Part shown: positions 1 through 23,800 of the stretch, piece by piece
Layout: every line of letters starts with the position of its first letter
Numbering within the stretch: the first letter of the stretch is position 1
Assembly: GCA_916613615.1 (NCBI GenBank)
Contig: OU744735.1
Coordinates: 52,902,082-52,966,081 of the forward strand
Source of the DNA: Steromphala cineraria
Taxonomy: Eukaryota > Mollusca > Gastropoda > Trochida > Trochidae
DNA length: 64,000 bases
Direction: 5' to 3'
The notes under the pieces: generated by a model
Told to the model about the DNA's origin: nothing
Database searches by the model: none
The model's input: only the letters and a program-made list of their open reading frames with translations
Made by a program: the position numbers and the translations under genes

Positions 1-565
1 CGGTCCCATTGCCCATACCTTTCTCAATCCTTGAAGGTTTTGACTATAGAAATGTAATTATATTAATGAATGTTTTAGTATTGTACTGCATTGATCTTCA
101 AAATGGTCGGTGCTCATTGCTCATTTCAGTTGGTATTGACATGAAACTTATTTTGTTTGTTAAATGGCAGTAAAATGGTTATGCCCTAATTGGTCTTGTA
201 GCTAAATTTCAAAACCATTACTGAGCAGGTATTCTGTGAGCGAGTTATTGTTTAAAATCGCTTGATAGATTTTTAGTACCATTGTGAGTAATTTGTTTTT
301 TTAACACCTCAAATTTGAACCATTGCTTAGAGTGCTCTAATGACAAGATATCTGTATGGTGTGCATATCGTCAAGTCAGAAATTGCTTTTTTAATCTGAT
401 AAGATGTTTGTAAAAGTTACTAGTTTTGTTCCTATAAAAAACATGAAACAGTCTTATCGTGACATTTGCTGTATCATTTCCAATATTGAAACAAAGTATT
501 GTATCGGGACATGTCTTATCAACTTTAGTCTCAACATTGAATGCATAGACTAAGAGTAAACTTAC

Positions 566-617
566 AGAATTAGGTTCATCATCCGTCCTGGTGGGGCTCT
601 CGGCATCCCCATTTGAC
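566..617 (-). other. Candidate internal exon of an unidentified minus-strand transcript
   Basis: Read on the minus strand, this 52-nt segment has a good acceptor (tatttcag) before position 617 and a strong donor (gtaagt) after 566. One frame is open and reads SNGDAESPTRTDDEPNS, an acidic Ser/Thr-rich peptide. No family is recognised. It could be an alternative or 3' UTR exon downstream of the candidate exon at 1001-1074, or a chance pair of splice-like signals. Only the two splice signals and the open frame are seen; the rest is inference. Confidence 0.28.
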
Positions 618-1000
618 CTGAAATATTCAACAATACATATTTGGATTCGTTCATCAATTATTTTCAAATCCTAAAGAATATGACAGTGACACAAAGAAGG
701 TTTTTGTTAGAGAAATGTCAAGTTCTGTTTTTACTGAATGAAACCCAAACTCGAATCATAGATTTGAAATAAAGGTCAGAACATTATACAGGTCCAAATA
801 AGTTTAACGAAGCCAAACAAATTTGCTTAGATTACTCATGCAAACAGCGATTTCTTAATTTCCAAAGGTTTTTTAGATTACAAGATAGCGTTTTATTAAC
901 AAATTTCAAATGTACCAGTCATTGTAGGGAATTTTAATCTGCATTGAAAAACATATCTGAACTAAGATTAGTTAAGCTTCGTCTTGGTGAAAGATCTTAC

Positions 1001-1074
1001 CATGCATATACATCAATATCTTTAGTCTTCATTTGCATTGAGAATGTGCAACGTCCTTAGTTTTGCTGCCAAAT
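1001..1074 (-). other. Candidate exon, probably non-coding or carrying a stop
   Basis: On the minus strand a strong polypyrimidine acceptor (catgttttcttttcag) precedes 1074 and a gtaagat donor follows 1001. All three frames contain a stop; the longest reads LAAKLRTLHILNANED then stop. It may be a terminal coding or UTR exon of the gene whose ORF starts near 3.7 kb, or a non-coding RNA exon divergent from WDR5. No homology is recognised. Confidence 0.25.
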
Positions 1075-3448
1075 CTGAAAAGAAAACATGCAGGTCAATA
1101 AAAGCCAATAGTTGACACTCGACTCAGTTTCTCTAAGCAGTACTTAGAAACATGGGAAAAGTTATGGTTTATCCGTTTTTAATTCATAATGTTTTAAAGT
1201 TTTGTGTTGATTATTGCATGTGAATGTGTTAAGACATATCTGATTTTGATAATGACAAACTGCATGGAACCTGGATCGTAATAAATAACACTGCCAATTT
1301 CGGTACTAGTTTCTTAGCTAATGTACCTTATGAATAATATTATAGCAATCACTTGAAATTTTGGACGGACTGTATGAGAAATCACAAACTGGCCTGCTCC
1401 ATGTCAAATATCAGCAATAACCTTTCTGCTGCCAAGGAACAGTATAGAGACTAGCGTCCATTGGATGAAAATCAGTCTTTGATGTCTTATGACCTTTGTA
1501 TTTGCCATGGCAGTATCTCAAATAATATTTCTCTAAAGTGAGATATTGTTTAAACTGTTGTGATTTAATTATGCAGTTCTGCATACAGGAAACAGATAAA
1601 TTGGGAAAACCAAAATATCTACTTTATAAAGTCATCACAGGAAAAGTGTTATGATAAAGAAAATCCTGCGACTTGATTCTGATTCAGTATGGTTAGGCAT
1701 TGAAACATGTTTAAAGTAAAAAAGTTGCCATTTTTCATTTCTTATGTTATTAAAAACAAATATATTCAATGTGTGTAATGAATGCGTTGTTGGTTACATT
1801 TACAATGTAGACAGTGACATGTTCGTCCACATGACTAGGCAAAGAGAATCCTTCCAAAATTTATATGTTTGTTTTCTACAATGTTTACTTAGGATGCACA
1901 TCAGTCTTCATGTGCATTGCAATATGAACTGTAAAGTGGATATATTAAAGATGTAATGCATGTTGGTTTCAAAAAACAGCTCGAAATCATAATAAATCCA
2001 AAATCTTCATATCTTTAATTTATGTTTTTTGTCTAGAATAGCAGCACTTGCTCCAAGTTGTTTCTTAGTAAGTTTGTGTCAAAGAAATCCTTTTTATCAA
2101 TGAATGTCAGAATGTATCATTGGATGTTAAAAAACATTGATCGTTTTGTCATTTAGAGTTTCCTTAAAGCCATTAAAGGAGATAAAAAAACAATTGAACT
2201 AGAAATAATAATGAAAATGTCAAAAAGACAGCTGAACAGATATAATCATCAAATTTCGTCAAGTTAACTGCTTTTATGGATGTCATGTGTTGGAAAATAA
2301 CAGGTACAGAGTTGACAACTTTACTTGTCAAATAGGTTGGTTAAATGGAATCCAAATCAGTAAAGTTAGCGAGGTATTGTTTAACACAGCTTGGGCAATA
2401 TTTCAACCATAAGAGGCGTCCAAATCAGTAAACATGTTCCAAGTTCCTCTTGATGTGTCTATAATAACATAGCTTGACTCAAAAATAATCAATCTTATGT
2501 TGCATTACTAAATGTCACGATGACCTCAATCCTAAGAAATTAAATATGTAACTTCCATTTTCTCAGTGTTTTTTCAGTTTTATCCCCATAAACTGTTTGA
2601 TCTTGGTCTTTCAAATATAATACTGAAAATCCCTCAACTAATGTAAAGATCAAAATTACTTGAATTGAAAATACAAACATTCTTGCATGTTACTGTTGTA
2701 GTAATGTATATATTTAACCTCTAAGTTGTAACTATCATTTAATAATAAACACATGACATTAAACTTGCTTATATTCATAATACAATTAAAGAATTTAATA
2801 TCAAAATCAGAAATATTGTCGTACGAGTGAAACAAAGCAAAAGGCGGTGAAATTGTACAGTCCATGCATTTGACCTCTTTAAAAGCAGGTCATTCAGTCG
2901 GAGCTCTGTTTTTCCTTCAAAGCAGGAAGTGGAATTGGTAAGATAAAATTCTGAGAAAGTTAACTGTTTACGACATGATCACAGTACTATTGACTTGCCG
3001 ACGTGTTCAGTAATGACTCATTTATTCAAAACATGTGACTATTAGTAGCCAAAATGGCGGTCTAGACACTGCCACAACAAGCTAAATACAGGTACTGACG
3101 CACGGACACTTCATACCCAAATTGAAAGCTTAAATACGACCAAATTTGCTCCTCGAAGATAGAGTAATAACACAATTCACTTCCAAAACTATACAGCGAC
3201 AGTAAAATTAAATTTTACGGCGCCAACAATGACAAATAAGACGTTTTTCTGATGCAATGCATACGACTTTTATTGAAAGCTTACCGTGTCTTGGAAACAT
3301 TGGCAATTTACCGAAACACGCAAATTTTCAGGCAAAAATAAATTAAGTTCGGTGTCAGAAGTCACTTACACAGAGTAAATAACCGCAATTTTTGCCGGTT
3401 TTGAGCTAGGTCTCCGGTAATTTATGAAATTTCACAGAGCCGACATGA

Positions 3449-3715
3449 TCATCGCCCGACGAACAATGGCGGACTGCACAATAAGCTGATCCTGTTGCTT
3501 TTCTTCACAGATCCTATGATACTAAATATCCAAAATGTAAAAATGATGGCATAGTACCCTGCGTTGATGTTTAGTGTAAACTTCTGGTACCCTTGCAGCG
3601 CCGGATGGCTCTCCGGGTCCATCGCTTGGGCCAGATTTTCCAGCACACCATGGGTATCAGTCAACAGCATCGCACTCGCCAAGACGAACGAGAATGCTTT
3701 TATACGTTCGTTCAA
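3449..3715 (-). CDS. Unidentified short ORF with a likely membrane segment
   Basis: The minus-strand frame is open for about 88 codons. The codon at 3713-3715 is TTG, not ATG, so the true start is either the internal ATG that begins MLLTDTHGVLENL or lies in another exon. The middle is hydrophilic (AMDPESHPALQGYQKFTL), followed by a hydrophobic stretch YYAIIFTFWIFSIIGSV that fits one transmembrane helix and then a basic KKSNR. This layout is more protein-like than the opposing frame. CCAAT boxes on the minus strand lie at 3731-3735 and 3957-3961. I do not recognise the family. It is head-to-head with WDR5 about 0.4 kb from that promoter, so the two may share a bidirectional promoter. It may continue by splicing beyond 3505. 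Confidence 0.35.
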   Translation of the reverse strand: MNERIKAFSFVLASAMLLTDTHGVLENLAQAMDPESHPALQGYQKFTLNINAGYYAIIFTFWIFSIIGSVKKSNRISLLCSPPLFVGR

Positions 3716-4132
3716 AAACGGGAGAATTTGATTGGTCAGCTAAATCACATGATGGGTCAGCTACAATATTTTCTTCAAAATACTGATATATAAACCATGA
3801 TTATGGACTAATGTACTAAGGCATGGTTCACGGCTATGTTGGAAATATGATAAAGTACAAATTTTGCTTTAGCAGGGTCTTCTTCCATCAGAACCAGACC
3901 CCAGTCCGACGGAGGTCTGAAACTTCCAGCTTGTTGTGCAAGTTGGAACTGACATGATTGGCTTAGAGTGTCACGTGACCACATATAATTTTGGAAAATG
4001 ACGTATTTTCACGTAAAAACTATGAAAATACATTATGTGTTATTAAAAAAGACCAAATAATTATAGAGTTTAACTTCACACTTCACAAATAAGTAACATT
4101 TAAGCTTTTCCAGGCCATCTTCTGCAAACAGC

Positions 4133-4294
4133 CTCGCGAGATCGCGTTTCCTGTATATTCGTTTACGCATGCGCCAGTACTCCATGCGTGATCATAGCGG
4201 GAATACATTGAAGGAAATTGCTACCAATTTATATACTGGAGTACCAATATAACGGTATATTTTGATGTTTGTTGTTTTGTAATCATGGGAAAAG
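4133..4294 (+). promoter_or_regulatory. Probable WDR5 promoter and non-coding first exon
   Basis: CTCGCGAGA at 4133-4141 matches most of the TCTCGCGAGA core-promoter motif. CGCATGCGCC at 4166-4175 matches the NRF1 palindrome core. Both are typical of TATA-less housekeeping promoters. A donor-like aaag|gtaatg occurs at 4294/4295. The WDR5 start codon sits 11 nt inside an exon with a clear acceptor (attgcag, 6041-6047), so an upstream non-coding exon is required; this is the best candidate. If spliced that way, an ATG at 4285 would make a five-codon upstream ORF. The donor choice is uncertain. Confidence 0.45.
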
Positions 4295-5560
4295 GTAATG
4301 GCTTCAAAGGTCCCAAAACCAGTTCAACTCCGAGCCTTATTGTCAGCGCAATTATTATTGTTTACATCAATGTGCATAGCCAAAACAATGTCATTTTCTG
4401 TTGTGATACTGAATATTGTTATGATAGAAATGAATCAATTAAGTAAAATGGAATATGAATATTGAATATAAATTCATAATACTGATGGTTCCTTATTTTG
4501 TAATGCCACCTAATTTTCTTTAAAGGATATACATTCATGAAAATAAACTATGAATACTTCACCATTTATTCAAGTCAAGTATTCTTTTCTTATAAAAATG
4601 TTCAGATTATTATTATTATTATACAACACAGCTCCAGATAAGCTGGTTATTTGCGTTTTATACACATATAATAATACACACATAGTAATACACAAAATAA
4701 TTGACAGTTCTTATTTAACTGATTCATCAAAACTCCAATGCGTATATTGTATCTATGATTCACTTAATCAAAATAGTTACATGAAAATCTCAACTTTGAT
4801 GAAGACTGTTGAACCTTCAGTACATCAATAATATGCACCTTGATGGTCAAGAAACGAAGGGAGGGATGGATGGTAGTTTCATTCTGATTTCAATGAGAAA
4901 GGTTTTCTTTTGGAAATATAATAGCTTTCAGCACAATTGATATGATCAAAATAGCCATTACAGTACAAGTCTGAAATCCTTTTTATAAATAACAATTACA
5001 AAAACAAGCTGTTGATTTGAGTCCTGAATACAATGTTTTGTACTAGTTAACAGAATAAATGACATTACATTGACTGATAAAAAGTTTATGTTGATAATTC
5101 TTGATAATTCTTACATATGTAATAGTATATATGCTGTTGTATGTAATTCTTTATGTTACGCATGCGCAATCCGCATCTTTATTTCTCCACAATTAAAATT
5201 GCTCATGTACCACCATGCATGGTTTTAGAGAATAAAGAATCTTGAATCTTGACAGTAGTGAAATTCAATTTAGTTCATCCATATGGAGTTGGCTGATTGA
5301 GACATTTCCTGGCCTATAGCCTGGAAACAGATAGATCTCCCCCTTTGGATCAAATCAAACATCTCTGAAAGTTGCAACAAGTTAATCAATATAGTTCATT
5401 TTCATCAAAAGTGAATGATATGTTTAACTTTCAAAATTACAAGAGGAACATGCAGATTTCTAAAAAGTGGTGGGTATCAAAAAGGATTAAGACCCACTTC
5501 AAATTTGAAATACCAGCCAACTTTTCAAAATAGGGTATCAATACCAACATGGAGAAATGC

Positions 5561-5820
5561 CAGTCTAAGTAAACCTAGCCTCAATATTATCCGTTTCACT
5601 CCTAAACTGAGTCTAAAAAGGCTAGTAGAGGGTCGTGTCAGCCCACGTATCGAATTGACCAATCAGAACTCAGCTTACCAAGCCACAATAGTCTGCCTTC
5701 GCACGTATAAAGTTGGAAGGTCATAGGTCGCAGAAAGGTCGGCTGACTCGACCCTCTACTATACCTTTTTAGACTTAGTATAGGAGCGAAACAGATAATA
5801 GGCTAGGTTTGCTTCGACTG
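5561..5820. mobile_element. Mutator-like MITE with long TIRs and 10-bp target duplication
   Basis: The element starts CAGTCTAAGTAAACCTAGCC and ends with the inverted counterpart finishing GCTTCGACTG. The inverted repeats run about 75 bp with roughly 85-90% identity by eye. The flanks are GGAGAAATGC (5551-5560) and GGGGAAATGC (5821-5830), a 10-bp duplication with one mismatch. Long TIRs plus a 9-10-bp duplication are the hallmark of Mutator-like elements. At 260 bp it has no coding capacity. It lies in the 5' intron of WDR5. Confidence 0.7.
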
Positions 5821-6058
5821 GGGGAAATGCTTACCCGGAGCTCTGATTTGTAAGTGACTGTTGTTATCTTCATCTGATAAGAAATAAATGTTATTTGCTT
5901 TAGTTACCTGATGTAGTTTAATTAATATCAATTACTTCATATAGAATTTGATGAGAGAAAAGACTACTTCAAGGAATGCACACATGATCATTGAAAATGT
6001 TTTTAAGAAAAAGATGTTAAATTTTTTCCTCATCTTTATCATTGCAGATAATTGAACA

Positions 6059-17125
<11,067 letters not shown>

Positions 17126-18930
17126 ATACAGCGTGGAGGTGTTTTTCTAAAAAAATGGACTTAAATTATGGCAGCAAAGGAGACAATTACAATGTGTAAC
17201 ATGTCATTCTTTATATGTTGTAAATCAGAGTTATCTCCCTTTCATAGGATCTGCAACCAGAGGTGTGTTCAGGAGGAAAATATTCACATGAGCATCTAAT
17301 CATGTCTGCATGATATCTTGAACTGAAAAAGGGTTTGACTTTGAAAACAGACTGAATTAAATATTTAAATGTAGTTGACAGCTGCAGAATGATACCTTGA
17401 GAATGTTTATGGAAGGTCAAGGTATATATCAATGGACTCTTTTCATATGTGTAGCAGCATGAAATGAAGAAAATTCTTTATCGAATGAAATGGTTGTTTC
17501 TTATTCGGCTTATATGAGAAGCAGAATTATTAAAACAGTCAAATAAGAGGGACAATCTCTAATGTGTTTGAGTCCATGTATGGTAAGATAATGATATTGT
17601 GTTATATACTACTTCAAATAAATAATTCCAGTGAATAAATGAAAATCATGCATTAATTGATTACATTAACAAATTTTCCCCAAACATTTTGTTTCCAATA
17701 AATGCTCCGGTCGTTCTGTTCCTTAACTACAGGAAGTGCAGATAACATTAAGATGGAGACTGACAATGGATGTCCGTAATTTCGTCACGTAAAAGCCCAA
17801 CTATCACAACCATTTCTTACTGTCTTTGTGACTCTCAGATTCCCAATACTCTCTTGTTTAGTCCTAAGATTTTTTAAGATTATATGTATTAACCATGGAT
17901 GCCTGTTGATAATCTTTTAGGGTTAGTTTCTCTCGTGTTAGGGTATGTTATGCATCAATAAAACTTGGTGGCCAGATGAGAGAAGTATTTGGTTACGAAG
18001 ACGACAATTCAGTGAAGTTTGCATGTCACTGTACTTCAAATTTTTCAAATTGATGCTGCAATATTTTTCGAAAAAGTCATTGTTTCTTGTAACTTGAGAC
18101 AACCATAAAGTTGGATCTCAATTCAAATAAAATGACAACAATCTTTTTTTATCAGTGATGTTTTGATATTAATGAAAAGTCCAACAGGATCTAATTATGC
18201 AATACATGTGGACAACCTAGTATATGTGTCATCGAATAGTTTTTATCCTCCGTGTATTTAAATGGTAATTGTTGCTTTTACAGGGAATTTTACCTTACAA
18301 AATGGCAAAATCATCTCCAAGACCATCAAAGCATAGAACAAAATATTCATGTCGCTAGCCTAAGCTTTGGTTCTTAGTTTGGTTTGTATTTTCAACAATC
18401 TTTCTTCATACCCAAAGAATTTGATCATGGTCATTTTGTAATGATTTACATGGGAATGTGATTTTTGAAATAAGTTAGCAAAGTTGTATTCAAAACAGAT
18501 TATTATCTTATCTGTAGATTTACCCAGTCTTATTTAATTATTTTACAAGGGAATCTAGAACTGCTCTTCCTCTGATTTAAATGTCTTTTTCAGTGCATAG
18601 CCCTGCATCTTTGTACAAAACCATCATGTCAACCTTAGGTTACTGATCAATTATGTCATTAAGACTATTTTGTAAAATTATGTATTCGTCCCGATATGGA
18701 ACAGTATGTCTTAAAATATTGCTATAATTCATGAAAATCTTGACATTTATGAACATTATTTATGTACATCAAGATTTGTATTATCTATCATTAGTAGGTT
18801 TATTGATTATAGAATGGACTGTTAAATGTTCTTAGTAGATAAAAGACTGTGTATATATATAAACCATCATTGAGTAGCTTGTCATGTCATTGTTTGTAAC
18901 CAACTGTTAATAAATAACTAACTCAACATT
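17126..18930 (+). other. Probable WDR5 3' UTR and downstream flank
   Basis: AT-rich sequence directly after the WDR5 stop, with no convincing ORF on either strand. Candidate poly(A) signals AATAAA occur at 17617-17622 and nearby (gaataaatg about 17633, ccaataaatg about 17697), at about 17955 (tcaataaaac) and at about 18909 (ttaataaataac). Which one is used cannot be decided from sequence. Confidence 0.5.
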
Positions 18931-18968
18931 CAAACAGCAGTTCTTGTCATCTTCGGAGGAAGGCAGAA

Positions 18969-19115
18969 TATGAGGATGACAAAGGAAATTCTATGGATGA
19001 CCAAATTCTTTATTTACAGTTACAATCTTTGGTATAGTCCTCATATTGTATGGCATATGCTACTGTCAAATAAAGAAGGTGTTCATCCATTCAGAATTTC
19101 CTTTGTCTCCTTATG
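18969..19115. repeat. Imperfect inverted repeat (hairpin)
   Basis: The left arm gaggatgacaaaggaaattc (from 18971) is matched inverted by gaatttcctttgtctcctta near 19096-19115. The arms are about 48-50 bp with a few mismatches and indels around a spacer of about 45 bp. It may be a small MITE or foldback. The frame open across it is not thought to be a gene. Confidence 0.45.
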
Positions 19116-20585
19116 CGACCAACTTGCAGAATGCCACTCAAACAGTTCATGGAGAATATTGTTATTGAGGGAATGGTTTTGTGTCCTGGTGTCCAACTTC
19201 TGCTTTGGCACTCGTCTTGAGGGCACTTTTCAGAGGGAAAGGCTGCTGTGTACCCCCTGATTCAGCGGCAATTTCTCTTTGTAAAGAGCTCCAGTACATG
19301 TAATGTTGTTCATCTTCAAAATAACTGGTATTTATGTCTGCTTGTTACTCAATGCTTTTTATAGCCTGACTTTTTACAGGGACATTAATTCAAACATCGT
19401 ACCACATGCCTCTCATGAAAATCTTACCGAACGCTTCTTGAAAGCTAAGCAGCGGCGACAACAGGGCCTGAGAAATGATAGCAACTCCATTGGTTTTACT
19501 TGAATCACACTGTTGTGAATTTTCAACTTGGTTGTGTGGCTATTGTTGAATGCGCACATTTTGTCTAGCTATATATATAGCGAAATAGGCTTGTAGCCCT
19601 TCGGATATCAGGATATCAGAGTTATGTTGGGATCTTTTGAATTCCCTCTTCAGATAAAAGAGCTTGAGAGAACCCCAAAATGTCGCATTAAAATTTGTAT
19701 TTCTTCAATGCATTACTTCAATGCTTTGTTCATTGTGTGTAATGGTTTCTGGCCACTGTTTTCTGTAGCGGCAGTTGGACTATTGCATAGCTCAGTTGAC
19801 CACTATCAGCATGTTCACCAATCAAATGATAATGATAAATTACTGGTAATTCAAAATCTTCCAACAAACTTGTATTTAGCTTGAACTCTGTTCTATCTTT
19901 TTCAAAAAAAAAGAAGTTGGCTGCTGTAAAAGTAAACTTCCTTCAAGGTAGTGATGTAGGCAGAGCTTTGAGCAGGTTCTAGTACTTTGTCATTGACACA
20001 AATAATACTGTGGACATCTAAATGGTGCTTTCATTGACCACTTGAAGATTTGGTTCTTCGGTGAACTTGGGAGCATTCCCGTCCAGACTTGTATGCTCCT
20101 GGTAGGGTCACAAAGGTTTGACATGTTGTCACATAGAAACCAGGAACTGGATTTTAGAAGCACTCTTAACGCTAAACAGTAGAAGTACCACATATATAAC
20201 ATTGGCTTACAACTATCTTAGCACAAAGAGAGCTTCAAAAATCCATATAGCTGACAGCATGTAAAACCCAACTCACTCACAATTTGCACACTTCTTATTC
20301 CAGAGAAAGAAGTAAGAAGTACCAATAAACAACAAATAGATGGTTAATATTCACACAACTTGTGGATCATTTATTACTCTGAAAACTTTACAGTGACTGA
20401 GATAGAGAACAACTAGGGGTGATCTAAATATACACGCACTGACTGACTGACTGACGGGTTATGGGATGAGAACAACACTGTACTGAGGGTAAGTACACTT
20501 CACAGGTACATGAGGACAATAGGACCCTTTCTTTAATTAACATTTCATTATACTTAACTGCCATCGGTTACAAGGTACTTAAATT
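19116..20585. other. Intergenic, no convincing gene
   Basis: Short frames open on both strands (for example 19624-19884 plus, 19990-20202 minus) show no recognised domain, no paired splice sites with consistent phase and no similarity to neighbours. A GACT simple repeat lies near 20440. I see nothing else to support a feature. Confidence 0.5.
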
Positions 20586-20899
20586 CAGTGGCGGATCTTT
20601 GGGGTGGAAAGCAGTGATTAATCTACCAGTGCATAAAATAGATTGGAAACTTTAATTGGTCAATTCCTTGGGGGAAAATAAAGAAATATTTTGAAAAGTA
20701 ACCAGTCCTGACCAAAAAGTAGCCAGTTTAAGGACTGGTGGACAGGCTATATTTTAGACACTGAATCCAACCTTGAGTCCTGCTTCAAATACTCATAAAA
20801 TTATTGAAGGACTTTAAATTTGTTGGGACTCACAAGAACTTGCTGAAACCTTTTAAAACGTGATCCCCTCCCTCTTTCAAACTCCTAGATCCGCCACTG
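20586..20899. mobile_element. TIR element with CAGTGGCGGATC ends
   Basis: The left end CAGTGGCGGATC and right end GATCCGCCACTG are perfect inverted repeats of at least 12 bp, 314 bp apart. CAGTGGCGGATC-type ends recur in animal DNA transposons and MITEs. Target duplication is not clear (flanks cttaaatt and aatacact). There is no ORF inside. Confidence 0.55.
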
Positions 20900-23800
20900 A
20901 ATACACTTTATCAATTATAACTGCCATCACTGACAACCTGAATACAAAATGATAAGGATTGACAGTTGAAAGGTACATGGCTCTCTACTCAAAATTCCTT
21001 CAATAAATGCAGTGGTTGTAGAGAATTAAGGGATATTATCGGAAGAAATAGCTTCAAAGAACTAACACATAGAGGTGTTGAGTCTTTGAAGGGCATTTAG
21101 AAGTAATATTATATTATACATCAGAACTGCAAGATCCTCTGGATAGAAACTTATTTATTGGGAAAACACAATAAAGAAGTTATCCAGAAACCTAGCCGGA
21201 CCTTTAGGTATATAAATTACTTTTATCCCCGATTATATCGTTCAAAAGAGGTAGTTTAGGAATCTGTACCTTTCAACATGTGGCCAATGAATGTGGATAC
21301 AGCAGTTTTTCAAACAATTATTAGTATTCTGCAGTTATAGAAATCATCAGTTTTGACAATAACCAAAACTTAATTAGGGCATTTATAACACAAAATAAAT
21401 ATATGAAGACATCCGGATCATAAGACAACTCATGTTTGAAGTTAAATACTCGATGTGGTGAGAAGGAAAATCACAAGGCTTACACAAACAAGAAACAGTT
21501 GGACAGACAGACAGACGGACAGACTTACAGAGAATCTGTGTAAAATTTACATGTTATATTCATCATATGGAGAGAAAACACATTGCAACTGGTTAAGTTA
21601 AGATTCAGTTAAGTTGCCAACAATCTTTGAAGGTATGCCATTTTAGTTGTCATCACAAATTCAACAACCTTACAATTGATAAATACTCAGTCAATTTTAA
21701 TACAACAATGGCGAAACAAAAAACTTGTACCTGAATTACAATTTCCAATTACAGAAAAGACTTTTTATCATATCATAATATTATCATGTTTCCATTTGAA
21801 TCATAGTTTGTTTAAATAGTTCCTACAGCGGGGAACACAAAAGGTCTTCAAACCACTTCAGGCCAACGGAGACACATAATAAAACCCCTTCGTATAACGT
21901 AGAGTTGTGACGATACAGAATTTCATGATAAAAAACACATTGCATTATCAGAGAAGAATACGATTCGATAAAATACATGTCACAATACTCTTTAACAGGG
22001 TCATTCATTGACAACTAACTTTTGACAAAAATCTTGTTTTTTGGCAGAAAAAGACAATGTTTCACTATATGCATATTGCCATATTAAGTATGGCAATTCT
22101 CTAAGGTATATCGCCACAACTCTAGAAGACTGATACATAAGTGTCAGCAGGGTTGACATCAAGTCAATGTCACCTTTCAAAACTAAAGTAACCAAGCAAG
22201 TAAGAACACAACTTCCCCTGTAAGACATAACTCACTCTAGTTCCAACCACTGGCTCATTAAAACCTTGCTGCGGTTTCTCAACTTTTCTGTGCTAGCTCT
22301 TTGCCTTCATGGACTTGATAGTTCTTCATTTTAAAGCAAAGGGGTGGGAGATGAGTTTTCTCAGTTCTAAAAAAGTATTTCCGCCTCAGAGTGTAATATC
22401 ACTTTTTTAAGTTTGTGCAGATATCACGGAGGATGAAGTCATGTGTAAGTGGTACAATGGGCTTCACATTTACAATCAATGCCATGTCATCACATTTGCT
22501 AAGTTGCGATACAACAATGGCATGACGTCACTCTCGAGCCTGAAAGTTAAGAACGTAAATCAACACACAAGGGCAAATAATTCACACTCTCGAAAATACT
22601 GGCTCATTGGTTGAGAGATATGTCTAAAATTAAACCGAAAACAAAAGATATGCTCTACCCCCAATTCTCTTGAGATAACTGATAAGTATCAAAGAGAATT
22701 TCAGTCTAATAAACCTATGGTGCAATGCAGGAAGCTTTCAATTAGCCAATGAAGACACTGCTGTGAGTTATGCCTTGAGGGGCAAGTCGGAAGATTGAGA
22801 CCTGAGGAACTGTTGCATACAAATCGTGGTTTGCTTGCTTGCTTGGTTTGTTTGTTCCTTAATCTTAACCTAAGTGTCAGAGTTATCTCCCCTCCCTCCC
22901 AGAGTTACCTCCCCTAGCAGAGGTTTCTGTCTCACTGATAGGAAGTCAGGTAAATAAGTAAGCAAACAATGGTCACAGCATGACCGGAAGCATGTGTGAT
23001 TCGTTCATTCATTTGATAATAGAAGAGAGAACCGGTACATTGGAAGAAGAAGAGGACTTAAAAATAACTACCCGTTTCCTCGTAACATCAAACAATGGGG
23101 TGGGGGACAAAATAACTCGGTTATAATCAACTGATCTGCCGATGAGTGAATCCATCGATCAATTAATGTTTGCAAGCCGAGAGTCAACAGCACTCCGAGG
23201 GCTTGCCAACGTAAACCTGAGAATGGGAGCTGATACGTGGAGACAAACTGTATGAGTTACATGGACTATGTACAGATATACGAACAAGATGTCATGTATA
23301 CACGGAGCGTACACGGTGAGAGTCTGCAGTAAGGTACCAGTATGTAAGTAAGCTACGTATGTATGTACAGTAGTAGTGGGGGCAAGCCTCGATATAGCTA
23401 GCCTGCTACACAGAGTTGAAGGTAATGTGGTGGTGTGTAAACTTGATTGTCCTGATTGGGGATGTAGGGTGTATATCTGGCGGTGCCAGTTGCTACGCTC
23501 GTATCTACATGTTGGATAAACAGAGGTGTGAGACCTGATACGTTCAGTACCAAAACATTGTGTTCAAATAGTCAAGTTGAAAAGGTTCATTGCTGACATT
23601 CCCTTCCCTGCCGAAATAAATAATGTAGTAAACAGTATCTAGGATTTACAAGAAAATGCCATTAAGGTATATCATGGATAATAATCTTCAAAAGCAAGAT
23701 CTGGAAGTTGCAATGCTAACATGCAGTTCAGCTATACATGTAAGCAACTCCTGAAGACCTACATCTCTAGTTAGGCTGCGCTCCTAATCCTGGCCGTCCA

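Noticed and set aside
18970..19260. 96-codon plus frame downstream of WDR5
   Set aside because: It spans an inverted repeat and has no recognisable domain or conserved composition.
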